Shown: one piece after another, positions 1 through 64,000 of the stretch
How the letters are laid out: each line of letters begins with the position of its first letter
Numbering within the stretch: the first letter of the stretch is position 1
NCBI GenBank assembly: GCA_054601695.1
Contig: BAAHQB010000287.1
Coordinates: 62,001-126,000 of the forward strand
Length of the DNA stretch: 64,000 nucleotides
Reading direction: 5' to 3'
From: Amorphochlora amoebiformis
Taxonomy: Eukaryota > Cercozoa > Chlorarachniophyceae
Notes under the pieces: model-generated
The model's input: only the letters and a program-made list of their open reading frames with translations
Told to the model about the DNA's origin: nothing
Databases searched by the model: none
Program-made: the position numbers and the translations under genes

Positions 1-18
1 AGGGTTTAAGGTTAATGG

Positions 19-63903
<63,885 letters not shown>

Positions 63904-63909
63904 CTGAAG

Positions 63910-63957
<48 letters not shown>

Positions 63958-64000
63958 GTAAATGTAGTATGAATATATTTATACCTATTCTCCTCATATA

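Overview
The window is almost entirely one eukaryotic gene, read on the minus strand, cut into about 117 recognisable small exons (21 to 210 bases, mean about 70) by AT-rich introns filled with (TA)n microsatellites. About 8.1 kb of the 64 kb is coding, roughly 2,700 codons. The gene runs off the right edge (5' end missing). Its probable stop codon is at 19-21, so the reading order is from high to low coordinates. I found the exons by reading the non-TA islands on the minus strand and testing splice sites and codon phase. 112 of 116 consecutive junctions are phase-compatible, which random open frames would not give.

The joined protein is a sacsin-family giant (sacsin internal repeat, SIR, protein with an Hsp90-like ATPase fold). 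Layout in protein order: about 63.9-46.5 kb, the C-terminal part of one SIR whose ATPase lies outside the window; 46.5-43.7 kb, an end segment and an acidic/lysine-rich linker; 43.3-38.9 kb, a complete but eroded HATPase module (AADVA in place of the usual NADDA, then [32 protein letters not shown] and GTIIRLPLR); 38.6-4.2 kb, a full SIR body; 3.4-0.02 kb, the sacsin-type tail ([21 protein letters not shown]).

The introns carry most of the unusual biology. Degenerate TTAGGG/CCCTAA repeats are mostly placed by polarity: sense-strand CCCTAA before 3' splice sites and sense-strand TTAGGG after 5' splice sites. A tRNA-headed SINE-like element with a CGTGACGTCACG palindrome occurs at least four times. 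Several introns hold tandem 'echoes' of the neighbouring exon edge and its splice site. There are also three GC-AG introns, a C9/G8 hairpin against one 3' splice site, and minisatellites.

The organism is a eukaryote with very AT-rich, TA-expanded introns and mid-GC exons. A protist or alga fits best (sacsin-like proteins are known from several such groups), but the sequence does not let me name it. I see no plus-strand protein gene, rRNA gene, CRISPR array or prokaryotic feature.
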